Of a DNA stretch of 53,028 bases, positions 1 through 10,600 are shown piece by piece. The translations under genes were made by a program, and so were the position numbers. Under the pieces are notes generated by a model. The model did not search any database. It saw nothing but the letters and a program-made list of their open reading frames with translations, and had not been told where the DNA came from. The DNA comes from Thermomucor indicae-seudaticae (Eukaryota > Mucoromycota > Mucoromycetes > Mucorales > Lichtheimiaceae): contig JSYX01000203.1 in the NCBI GenBank assembly GCA_000787465.1, positions 1 to 53,028 on the forward strand, in the 5' to 3' direction. Numbering within the stretch: the stretch's first letter is position 1; each line of letters opens with the position of its first letter.

Positions 1-805
1 TAACAGTGAGAGAACTCCGTACAAGAAAGTGTTTTCAGGTCGAGTTCTCCAACTATATCTCACTCTCGTCGATGCCATTCGTACTGTTGATACCCCAAAT
101 TGCACGAAATTTTATAACAAAGGATTAATATACTACTCTGTGATATCAATTTTTCTTTTAATCCTATCATGTCTAGTTATTGTCGAGAAGTAGAAATTCT
201 TGATCTCAAATCATCCCTTTTTTACCCAAGTAACTAGCCAAAATACCACTCTTCTGTATCTTATTTGTGTAATTGAAATATAATGACCAACTTCGACATC
301 ACGTTTCCTAACGACACGAATTGAAAGAAAACCATATGATCGCACGAGATTTAAGCGGCTTCCTTGAGAAGCAAGCTGCTGACGCGTCAATTTTTGATTG
401 GTGGCTTGTGGGAGATCGGAGTCGAGAGATAAAAAGCGTTGGAGGGTAGAGTGTAGCAACCCTTTTTTCTTTATGGAAGCGACCTGTGTCAGCGCAGAGA
501 GATACCCACCTTGGTTCCTCGTTCAACGTTGACATCGCTAGCTTCACAGGGTGCGGAGTTACCGTGTTCGAGTGCTAGTTCTGGCTCCTTTTTTGGGATC
601 AGATGGCTCTTCACCTGTTCGCGGTTGATCCGGCTAATCAAGGCGATTGTCTTTGAGAACCGAATTTGAGCCGTTTCTAACTAGTTTTAGCTATTAATCT
701 CATTGTACTCATAATAAATACAGGACTTCTCGCACACAACCAAAGGTTACTTTTTTTCCACTATTGTCTATGGCTTTCTTGTAATTCAGTTTACTCCAAA
801 TAATA
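1..805. other. Left-edge intergenic stretch, no gene seen
   Basis: AT-rich sequence with only short overlapping open frames on the minus strand (about 211-547) that show no recognisable domain, no plausible start context and no splice-linked continuation. A tRNA-like T-loop string near 573-580 does not fold. I see nothing functional here that I can support. Confidence 0.5.
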
Positions 806-2220
806 CAGTTTTTCCAAACCAGATGTCGCACATTCAGAAAATCTTGTCGCATCTCATGACCTACCCTAATGTAATGTGCAGCCATTGACTTGTAATGAAA
901 CCTATATATATTGACATTACATTTTTTTCTCTATTGCGGCATTTATCCATGCATTTATGTGAATGAGAAACATTAAGCTATCGCATGCTTCGCTGATTCT
1001 GGTCGTTAGTGTCTCCTCCAGAAACCTGTTGCGCTTAACCTTGCTCTTAACTACAGACCAGAACTGCTCGATAGGATTGAGCTCGGGAGAGTACGAGGGA
1101 AGATAAGCACATCGATAACCTCGAGACCTAATATACTTAGCTATATCCTCAGACTTGTGTATAGGGGCGTTATCCATTACAAGATAATGACCCTTCATTT
1201 CTGGATATTTGTCCATCTCAACCAGAGTATCTTTCAGAAAGCTAATATAGTGACCTGTAACAGTGCCAGTGCTTAAGCATTCAGACTCCTGTCCAAACTT
1301 TCTCTTCTTAACAGGCTTTGGTGTTCTCAAGCTATCATTGATTAGGCCTGACGCAGAGATTGCACCCAATATGGTGGTCGTCTTTGCTCTTGTGGTAGGC
1401 ACCGTAACGATTGCAGGAGTAGCTTTCTTTGACCAAGCCATACTACGCTTTAAATTAATGTGAAAAGCTGACTCGTCGAGAAAGACGCAGTTGGTCATAA
1501 AGTCCATGTCTGTCTGCTCCCACTTGCGAACCCAGTCATACCGTTCCTCTATCTTTGCCTCACTGTTTCTTTCCACAGACAGGAAACGCGCCTGTTTAAT
1601 CGAAAGATTGCACTGGTTCTCATGAAGTTGTACACAGTGCTTCGCGAGACTTTAAGACCTTTAAACTTCTGCATCAAATGCTCTGTCACTTGCTCTACAA
1701 CAGCTGAAGGATTCTCATCAATATAGTCCTTAAGGACTTGTTTGTGTTCGTCCGTCAGAATTCATCTACGACCTTTCTTTTTACCATTCTCAAAAATCCT
1801 ACCTGGATGCTCCTCATACTGCTTCGCCCCTCTCTTTGCTGTACGAACATGAATACCCAACTGCTTGGCAGCAGCTGAAGCACTCAGACACTTCTCAAAC
1901 TTCAGTTTGAAGAATCTAGACTTCTCCTGATCTGTATAAAGTGTATAAGTTCGCTTCTCAGACACATCTCTCATACGAGAATCCTCATTTCTAGGCCTGT
2001 ATACTTGCATAGCTTTAGGTCGACGGACCCTTTCGGGAGGCTTATTTTGTAGATACTGAGTTTGGGAGCTTACTGTTTGAAAAGCATCTAGCTCCTGGTC
2101 AACAATAGAGTCCATAGATTCAGGTTTACCATGTTCATCGACAACATTTCCTTGTCCATCTTCATAAAAAAAATTGTACGTTCATTTTGAAATCGTAATG
2201 TGGTAAAAGGAAGAAAACTG
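806..2220 (-). mobile_element. Decayed Tc1/mariner-IS630-type DNA transposon
   Basis: The stretch has the size (about 1.4 kb) and single-gene layout of a Tc1/mariner element, with the broken transposase filling nearly all of it. Possible ends are weak: CAGTTTTTCC on the plus strand at 806 and the reverse complement of CAGTTTTCTTCC ending at 2220 share the first seven bases, and a TA dinucleotide precedes the left copy, but not clearly the right one. The limits are therefore inferred and only the transposase is certain. The element lies outside host genes, between the left edge and the DUF1308 gene. Confidence 0.6.
917..2185 (-). pseudogene. Transposase with helix-turn-helix and DDE parts, at least three lesions
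   Basis: Read from the minus strand, the N-terminal part (about 2115-1765) has a helix-turn-helix stretch (SAAAKQLGIHVRTAKRG). The C-terminal part (1576-917) has the DDE superfamily pattern: FLDESAFHINL, then YLVMDNAPIHKS, then YLPSYSPELNPIEQFW, i.e. the D, D and E/D-type positions of IS630/Tc1 transposases. The reading frame is broken three times. A run of eight T on the coding strand (2166-2173) shifts the first codons after an ATG at 2185. A TGA stop lies at 1764-1762 between the two halves. A one-base frameshift lies near 1615-1625, joining STVYNFMR to NQCNLSIKQARFLS. Family membership is clear. Loss of function is inferred from the lesions. Confidence 0.85.
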
Positions 2221-3615
2221 AAAAGGGAATTGGTGACGAACTATATATACCCCTAGAAAAGAACAAGGTCGCTCTGCCTCCGCACAGGTTCGCGGACTTT
2301 GATGTCGCCTTTCGGGCCGAAGGGTTCCGCTTCCGAGAAGCAAACGGCCAGTTCTCTTTAGATGCACGTTTCTTGAGGCCCAATACCTTCATGACGTTAC
2401 GCATGCTATGAGACTGATCATCCACGAGGATTTGCAAGGCCTTGGGCAGTTCCCCTATTTTATTTTATGACGCAAGGAATCGGACTGAAGCAAACAGTCG
2501 AGCTTCTTTCCGGAGCCAATCAAGAAGAGGGGGTTCAATGGGAACAAGTTCTACCAGACTTGGACGGGGGGTGGTCGTTCCCGATATGACCTGTGGACCT
2601 TGGTTTCGGATTTTATCCTGACGACACGCCATTGCGGCCTATGACCGGGATCTGGGCCTACGAACCGAATGCGAATATCGGACACGAGACCATTCTCGAA
2701 TCGTTGTCGGCACTCCATTGCAGAGAGCATGGTACCGGCCTGATCAGTCTCTTTGGTGCGCGGCCTGAGTGGGTTCAGATATCGCATGCCTGTGCCTTCT
2801 GGTGGTCAAAGAATCCACGGGTTCCAAGGGATAACGAAGGTGACGGAGTACATAAAAAATAAAGCAGCCCTTCTATCACAGGCGCAGCAAGACCAACGGG
2901 ATGGGAAAGGATTTCTCGCCATCGGAACTATGGCATGATGGCGAACGACTTGCTACCCATCTGGTAAGAGCAGTTAAGTCATAACTGTACCCACCCGTAC
3001 TAACGTTGCGAAATTCTCAAAATAGAACTTCATGGAACAGACATGCCATGAAATATCTTGGCGGTCTTACGGTGCTCGTTTAGAACTGCGAATGCAGCTT
3101 GAGCACGTAGGACCGCAACTACGGGAGTTGTCAGTGTGTTCATTGTAAGTATGAAAACGGGTTTGGTTGACTCTAAGCAGCTTCTGACGTCGTGTTTTAC
3201 CGTAGCCAAACGGGCATAATTAATCTGCGATGGTGTCCGACAAACGATATTGCAGGGTTGTGGCAAGGCTTTTCCCGGGTGATTGGAGCTGCCGCGGCAA
3301 GTGTTGCCCTTTAAGATGTTTTGCATGAAAATAAGGACTAATTCCTAAAAAGGGCTAATGGTAAAATGAACGAATGGGATTACAGTTAATGGTGTGGGTC
3401 ATGTTGAAAATTATAAGTTTCAATGAGCTTCCTTATGGTGTACACAACTTTTGCGCAAGTATTTCGGTTGCCATGCAAAGCTGACAGTCTCCTATGCGCA
3501 GAAGTCGAGTGGGTGCTCAAACCCTGGTACACTCAAAGCGGAACTTGCCAGAAATTGATACCCGTCAGAATCCTGCAGCATAATAAACGATTCGTTTCCT
3601 TCTTTCTAATTTGAT
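2221..3615. other. Intergenic stretch without a supportable gene
   Basis: Several frames of 60-100 codons occur on both strands (for example plus 2593-2862 and minus 3030-3326). None shows a known domain, a convincing start, or matching splice sites leading to another exon, and they overlap each other. The region may contain old decayed coding DNA next to the transposon, but I cannot name any. Confidence 0.4.
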
Positions 3616-5079
3616 ATGTCGGGTGTTGAAGAATTACCCGAGGACATTGCCGAATACCGACATGCGATTCAACAATTGCGTGATCGCTGCAAGACTATTC
3701 TGCAAGATTGCGAACAATGGGGTCCGATTCACGGATTCTACAGATATACTCAGGCACTCACGGCAGAAGTAAACTTTCTTGAAAAGGTATTATATACGAA
3801 AAAAGTTAGAGGAAGAGAGGATGGGGAACTCACGTGGGGACTGGTCGGCTACATAAAGTAGCTGTTACAGAATCCATCCACGATCAAAAAGGAGTATATC
3901 CAGAGCTCCAATATCAGCTACCTAGAAGCCGTCCATGAAGCCATGCAGAGTACGAAGCATATTCAACAAGTGATGGAACCGATCTTTGTGCCGCCAGAGA
4001 ACAATGTCTGGATGTCGCGAGCCGTGTTGATGCAGCAGCGTAGCGTCAAGGTCGACATTGTAGCCGAAAAGGGCTTAGTCTGGGTCAAGGTGATTGCACG
4101 AAACGCCAAAGCGCTTCGACATGACATGGCGGGGCTCGAAGGAGAAATGGACGAGGACTTTCAAAGCGATGATAGTAGTGAGGAGGACGAAGAAGGCGGT
4201 ACGCTGGTTGCGGATGATGCATTCGAACAATTGCCCATATTCAAAAAAGCCAAAGAATATCTGCGAAGCGCAGAAGCCCATCACGTTCATTTTCGTGCAC
4301 CCAAGGTTGTCTTTGCGTTCATGCGGCTATACAAGGATCAACAGGATATGTTTGTCGAGAGGATTATGGATCGGCTTCGAGAGCTGGGCATCGTCGTCTA
4401 CACAGGAGGGAATCAGGATCTGCGGTCCACCTACATCGCCGAACTCGGCTCGGAGCACCTGCTGTCCGATCTGACAACCAGCTCGCTCAACTTGGACGTG
4501 AGCACCGTCCTCGCGCTCTTGTCCGAAATGGCACATGCGCCATGCCCTCCGGACCAAGTCGAAGGTGAGGCGCTGCGACTTCAAGCCGAGCGTGAGAGAG
4601 AAGCGCCGGTGTTGCCAGTCCTGAAGCAATTGCTGAAAGGCAAAGCTCTGTACATGGTCCAGAGTGCCTTTGACAGGCTTCGGGATATCGTTCAGGTGGT
4701 GGCAGGACCCCGTGAGCAGGCTCGATTCCGGTATTTATTTCGACTCGACGACGATAACCCGTTTGATACGTCACTGTGGACACTCATTGACGAGGAGCTG
4801 CAGATCAACGTGCTGCCGGATGCAGTGTCGGACCGGTTCCGCCAATTATTGGAGCCCCCGCCGCGAAAGGGCAAGCTGAATAATGGCCGAAAGATTCGCT
4901 CCAAGTTCTCCGAGTTCCACGCCATTATCTTCGGAAGCGGTGACACCTATCGTATGACAACCATCACCGCTATTCAGTGGATGAAGACCGCTCTCGAAGA
5001 CGCTGGCTTGACCGGTATCGCCATCGTCAGTCATGAACCGCGGTCCTTGGCCGAACAAAAAATGCATCGTTACAGATGA
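3616..5079 (+). CDS. DUF1308 / C7orf25-like (UPF0415) protein
   Basis: Two exons, 3616-3786 and 3871-5079, separated by an 84-bp GT-AG intron in phase 0, give a protein of about 459 residues. The ATG at 3616 starts MSGVEELPEDIAEYRH and is followed by helical sequence. The middle carries an acidic stretch (about residues 150-165), then PKVVFAFMRLYKDQ and LGIVVYTGG, LNLDVSTVLALLSEM, and near the C-terminus FHAIIFGSGDTYRMTTITAIQWM, all as in the DUF1308 family (human C7orf25). The family has a PIN-like fold at its C-terminus, and a nucleic-acid role has been suggested but not shown. The length fits the family. The intron end is supported by frame continuity into the second exon. Confidence 0.8.
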
Positions 5080-5536
5080 CTCTCATGCTTTTCTTGCGAG
5101 CGAGTATGACTCATGACATCAAGTCCTTTGCCCATATTTAGACAATCTTGTTACACACACAGCACGTCTTGTAATTGTTGCCAACCACACTCTTTATTAA
5201 CGGGGCGAGGGAAAAAAAACTAGCATACTATGCAGATGGGGAGAAAAAAAAGAAGAGAGAAGAGGTTTTTTTGTATATACCAATCCCTTGCTACAGTAAA
5301 AGAAACAAAGGTTTGTGTGCGAGACGAACAAATAGGTTGCATAATTGGAACAAGAAAGAGCTATGTGCATAAAAAAAAGAAAAAGATGGGGTAGTCACCC
5401 GATCTTTTGAGTGTGTGTGAGTGTCTCTCTCTCTGTCTCTCTCGCTGGAATGGTGTTATGGTACAAAGAATTATCCAGAAGTTATGTATAGAGCAGAAGG
5501 ACTAGAAGTCATGTGTGGGTGGGAAACGACGCGGGT
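5080..5536. other. Convergent 3' space with low-complexity tracts
   Basis: This space separates the 3' end of the DUF1308 gene from the 3' end of the small minus-strand gene. It holds A-rich tracts (around 5210-5245 and 5370-5385) and a CT-rich simple repeat at about 5422-5442. No gene is seen. The plus-strand frame of Ser and Leu codons at 5421-5699 is a product of the simple repeats. Confidence 0.5.
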
Positions 5537-5807
5537 TCAGATGGGTTGGTCATCGCTGTCACTCTCGTCGTCGTCGTCGTCGTCGTTGTTGTTGTTGTTA
5601 AGAATGATCCACGAGGGTCGAAGATCCTTGTCGGTCGAGCTCTCGATTTCGAGTTTCCATTGCGATGGATGTACGCCGTTTCGAGGGCAAGAAGCCTAGG
5701 TATCGATTCCAATGTTATGGGAAAGAAAGGTATGGCGATAAGTGTGAGATATACATTACCTTGTGGTTGGGAAGCCAAGTGCCGCAGAGTTCGCAGGTAG
5801 CAGGCAT
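5537..5807 (-). CDS. Small protein (68 aa) with Cys/His motif and acidic tail
   Basis: I read two exons on the minus strand: 5807-5760 (16 codons) and 5695-5537, with a 64-bp intron (GTAATG...CTAG) in phase 0. The predicted product begins MPATCELCGTWLPNHK and continues ASCPRNGVHPSQWKLEI, which gives a C-x2-C-x6-H-x2-C arrangement able to bind one zinc. It then has PSWIILNNNNN, a run of seven Asp, and ends DESDSDDQPI. The intron joins the last Cys to the first ones, which supports the splice. I do not recognise the family. The acidic tail is encoded by a GAC repeat, so its length may vary. Possible roles such as protein or nucleic-acid binding are guesses. Confidence 0.5.
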
Positions 5808-7632
5808 TTTCTTTGAGAAGAAGTGAAGTTCGAAGAAAGAAAGAAGGAAGAAAGAAACGTCGCTGTAAAGTTGCCCTTTAAATAACTTTTTTTCCTGATG
5901 TCAAGGTACGCCCGCGCAATATAAAATTCCTGGGACATGTACCCCCAACAGGCAGCCAGCCTCCTTGACATGCCAACGTCGGCTTGACTTTAAGAATGAA
6001 TATAGTCGTTCCCACGTGTACCTCTTTTTTTCACCCCATGTACTGCATGAATCAAACCTGTTCCTTCTGTTCCGCAGAATGCTTCGGTCGGAGTTGCTCC
6101 GCGACCCGCGAGATTTCTGCAAAAAAACCGTGTGCTACGTCATTAACCTGAGATCATGACAAACAAGGCGTGGGACGGGGGGACAAGGGGGGTGCCTTTG
6201 TAAGATAAAGCATTAAGGGCCACGTGAAGCCCTTTAATTTTTCTTTATCTCCAACGTGGGTAATGCAATAATAGTTGTCAAGTGGTCATCAGTCGGTGCA
6301 ACACCTTTTTTTTTCACGCGATACTGTCTCGTGTGGGGTTTGAGATTCGAACGTTACTTTTCTTGGTTCGCTGGTTGTCAATGGCGAAAAAAAAACTGAA
6401 TCAGACAACGGAAACTTGACATATCAAGATCGCATCACGAAACAAGCAGGAAGCATCCAAGCGAAACGTGCAATGCTGATTAGGTTCGTTTCAGGGACCG
6501 ACCATTGAGTCGATGCCAAGGGCACGCTGTGTGGTCATCTAAATGCTTTTATTGCCTCGCTGCTGCAATTGACAATTTCGATCACCTGTTTCACTTATAA
6601 AGTGTGTTTCAGGTTGAATTAGTTCCTTGACCAGGAAAGGTTCCGTTGGTTTCGAAGAGCGATATTGACAACAATTGACATTTCCGGATTGATCTAAAAG
6701 AGCTGATTTGATATCGGACACGAAGAAAGGAAACCAGTATTCTACATGCTACAGAAGCTAACCTGCCAATAGGCCCGAGCTGCATGCCTCTTCCAGTCGG
6801 ACCATCGTGAATGTATTGCTTCAGGTCACTGTTTACCAAGCCGGTTAGCCAAAGCCATGAGCATATGCACCTTAAGTCGGATCCTTCAGTGTCGCCTAGA
6901 AGATGGTCTTCCCCACTGTCTGGTCTACAAGATATCGACAAGCGAACAGCCACCATTCTTTTTTGAGCTGTTACGCTTATTGAGAAAAGGTCACAAATGA
7001 GTTGTAGCGTTTCCTTCTACTTCTTGCGACAAAACATTTCCTTCGTGAAAGCAAACGATATCCTGGGACGTTCATAGTGAAGCTACTCCCTCATCTTCGA
7101 GCGCAATCCCAGCTAAAACTAAGACACATGTCCGATCGTACCTCCATGGAATGGACAAGTGCTGAACGCTGCTTTATGTACAACTCATTGCTTTGTTTGA
7201 AACGCGGGACGTTCCTAAAGCAAAGACCAGATGACGACAGCCAACCGCAGATTTACATGATTCGATGAGTTACGACATCATCGGTTCTCAGTCGAGCTCA
7301 ATCCTTGCACTAACGTTCCAACTCGTGGATAGGGTTGCAGAGAGAAAGCACAGCTAATGCAAGGCCTGTCTGTTGATCGAAGCTTTAGGTTGCTTACGTG
7401 CCTTGTCTGAAAGCTTGTCATTTCGAATTTTTACTTCCCGCACCACCTTTGGTAAGTTTCAAGTTCTGAAACCTCTCAAAGCAGGAACGACTGAATACGA
7501 GTGTGTTGGGTTCAGCGTGCCACCAGTCTCGGCTGTCCTTATCTCCTCCATTCCCCCTTTTTTCCCTTTTTGACTGATTTATTCCTTTAGCACCTACACC
7601 TGCATTATTCTGAGGATATAAATTGCTAAAAG
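5808..7632. other. 1.8-kb intergenic region upstream of TOR
   Basis: No gene is supported. The region contains two CACGTG E-box hexamers (about 6014 and 6221), the second inside a 48-bp palindrome listed separately. It also has a long but unrecognisable minus-strand frame at 6609-6956 without exon partners. The 3' half is presumably the TOR promoter and 5' UTR. Confidence 0.4.
6203..6250. repeat. Imperfect palindrome with CACGTG at its centre
   Basis: The left arm reads AGATAAAGCATTAAGGGC (6203-6220). The right arm, read on the other strand, is AGATAAAG followed by four A and then ATTAAAGGGC. CACGTG (6221-6226) sits at the turn. The arms pair almost completely, with a small bulge. It may be a hairpin, a tiny MITE remnant, or a symmetric site for a bHLH factor. 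There is no evidence to choose. Confidence 0.6.
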
Positions 7633-10600
7633 ATGGCACTGGTGGTGCTGAATAGTCAGGAAAATCTGACGAGGATATTTAATGACCTCAAATCAAAGTA
7701 AATTGACCACCACCGAAATTCAGACTTTGAGCGGCATCAATGACAGTTAACACCCTCAATCTATAGGCATGAGGATCGGCGTCAGAAAGCGGCCGAGGAA
7801 TTGCGAGAGACAGTGAGTGCAAGCGACCGATCAAGACAAATGTCGGTTTATGCTGAGCAATTTCCGTCTTATAGGCTGCGGCTGCGGCCCGCGAGCTGTC
7901 TGACGAAAACCTTGTTCGCTTCAACAACGATATCAACAAACGGATATTCGAACTCACGCACGGCAGTGACAATAACGAAAAGCTCGGTGCTATCTGTGCC
8001 ATTGGTGAGAATCGTTTATGGATGGCTCAATATGCATCCTATTCAACTTTTGGTTATCATGTAGATCGATTAATCGACTTGGAACCCGAAAACAATGCGA
8101 ATCGATTTCACAACTACCTTCGACATATGCTTCCGCATAATGATCCTCAAGTGATGATACCGGCTGCACGAGCGTTGGGTCGCCTTGCAGTCAGCTCGAC
8201 GACATTCACGGCAGATTTGGTCGATACGCAAGTTGAACACGCCTTGGAATGGCTTCATGCAGATCGTAGTCGACTCGCTGCTGTCCTTGTTCTTCGAGAA
8301 TTCGCCGTAAACGCTCCAACCTTAATTTATTCATACGTTCATCGCATCTTAGAGTTGATTTGGGTGGCGCTTCGCGATCCACGACAGGTCATTCGAGAAA
8401 ACGCAGCTGACTGCCTAAGTCAATGTCTGGAGATTGTGCAACAGCGTGAGACGCCAATGAGGAAATCCTGGTACAACAAGATATGGACAGAAGCGAATAA
8501 AGGATTACAACTACACAGTGCAGAAGCAACACATGGCAGCTTGTTAGCCATGAGGGAGTTATTACTGCACGCCGGCATGGTAAAGTGGGACAACCATGGT
8601 TCAAGAATGTAGAACGTCGGTCCTAACAGCTTGTGCAGTTCATGACGGAAATGTATAAAGACGTCTGCAATATTACGCTCGAAAAGAAAGATTCTCGGGA
8701 TCATTTGATACGGAAGACTGTGGTCAACATTATCCCTACGCTTGCAAGTTACGACCCATCCACCTTTGCCGAATTATATCTTCACAGATCCATGAGTCAC
8801 CTATTGAGCTTGCTGCGGAAAGATCGAGATAGACGCGATGGTAACAACTTGTTGAACTGTTTATAACATCTGATTGTTGTCACTGATAACTCCTCTTTCC
8901 GATTGTAGCGTTTATTGCCATCGGGCAAGTGGCTGTGCAGGTGAAGAGTAGCATGAATCCTTATCTGGACGCTACCTTAAGTTGTATAAAAGAAGCTCTC
9001 TCGCTCAAAGGGTATGGCGACTTGGAAAATGGCTTCACCGATCACTAACTCTGATACGCATAGACGGCAGAGAAAGGAGGTAGAAGCAGCGGCATTCATG
9101 TGTATCAGTATGCTCGCGACCGCAGTTGGTCAGGCGCTGACCAAATATGTGCATGATTTACTTGACTTGATGTTTAATTGTGGTCTTTCTGAACCACTTG
9201 TTTCAGCGTTAGCCAATATTGAGGAGCGGATCAAACCTTTATCACCAATCATACAAGGTGAGATTGAAAGCTTCTTTGACAATGATGCAGACATGGACAA
9301 GCAATTAATTAAACACAGATCGCCTGTTGAACGTTATCTCGATCACCTTGAGCGGTCAACCGTATAAGCAACCTGGGGCACCAACAAATCGGAACATCAT
9401 TCAGACAGTGGAACGACCTATTCGGGAAGGAGGAGCAACCGATGCTAAAGAACATGAAATAATCGTCCACGCTCTGAAAACCCTTGGCTCCTTTGACTTT
9501 TCTAACCACGTTCTCAACGAGTTTGTGCGAGATTGTGTCGTCAATTATTTGGACGACGACATGCCAGAGATCCGAAAAGCTGCAGCGGTCACTTGCTGTC
9601 AGTTATTCGTGCGAGATCCTATATGTAACCAGACGAGTGCGCACGCTATTAAAGTTGTCGGCGAGGTGTTGGAAAAGTTGCTTACAGTCGGCATTGCTGA
9701 TCCTGAACCTAGTATCCGAGAGACCGTGTTATCTTCTCTGGACGCACGCTTCGATCGGCACTTGGCTCAAGCGGATAACGTGCGATCACTGTTTATTGCG
9801 CTCAACGACGAAGTGTTTGCCATTAGAGAGATTGCCATCACCATCATTGGACGCCTGACAACCTATAATCCCGCATATGTCATGCCATCTTTGCGGAAAA
9901 CCTTGATCCAGCTACTGACAGAGCTCGAGTATTCCGTAGTAAGCCGGCAGAAGGAGGAATCTGCACGATTGATATCTCTACTTGTGGGCGCTGCCCAGCA
10001 GTTGACCAGACCTTACATCGAGCCTATCCTCAAAGTCCTCTTGCCGAAAGCGCGGGACCCGTCTCCTGGTGTTGTTTCTGCCGTACTGGGTGCTATAGGC
10101 GAACTAGCCACGGTCAGTGGCGAGGACATGACACCTCATCTGGATGAGTTGATGCCTTTGATAATGGAGACGCTGCAAGATCAAAGTTCGAGCTCTAAAC
10201 GTGATGCGGCATTGCGAACCCTGGGTCAACTTGCAAGTAATACCGGATTTGTAATTGAGCCATACACGAAATATCCAGCACTCCTTAATATCCTTATCAG
10301 TATCTTGAAGTCCGAGCAGAACGTTACGATCAGGCGCGAGACTGTAAGGCTCATGGGTATCCTGGGTGCCCTGGACCCTTATAGACATAAGGTAAGTGAC
10401 TATGAACTAGACAGTATACAGTTAAAGATTTTAACCATGTTGCGTTAAGATGAATGTTACGAGCACTTCGAGCGAGGCATTAGCCGACCCGAAGCTAGCA
10501 AGTAACGATGTGACCCTGTTGATGATGGGTATTGGGCCTTCGTCTGAGGACTATTACCCTCAAGTCGTTATGCATTCTCTCCTGAAGATCCTTAGAGACC

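Noticed and set aside
565..600. tRNA-like GTTCGAG string
   Set aside because: The five bases on each side do not pair as a T-stem, and no acceptor or anticodon stem is found upstream.
2593..2862. 89-codon plus-strand frame after the transposon
   Set aside because: It is overlapped by other frames of similar length, has no domain and no supporting splice sites.
5421..5778. Open frames with Ser/Leu, Val and Thr runs
   Set aside because: They are other frames of the CT and TCG repeats. Only the minus-strand spliced frame with the Cys/His motif makes sense.
6609..6956. 115-codon minus-strand frame upstream of TOR
   Set aside because: No recognisable domain, no linked exons with matching phases, and composition close to the surrounding non-coding DNA.
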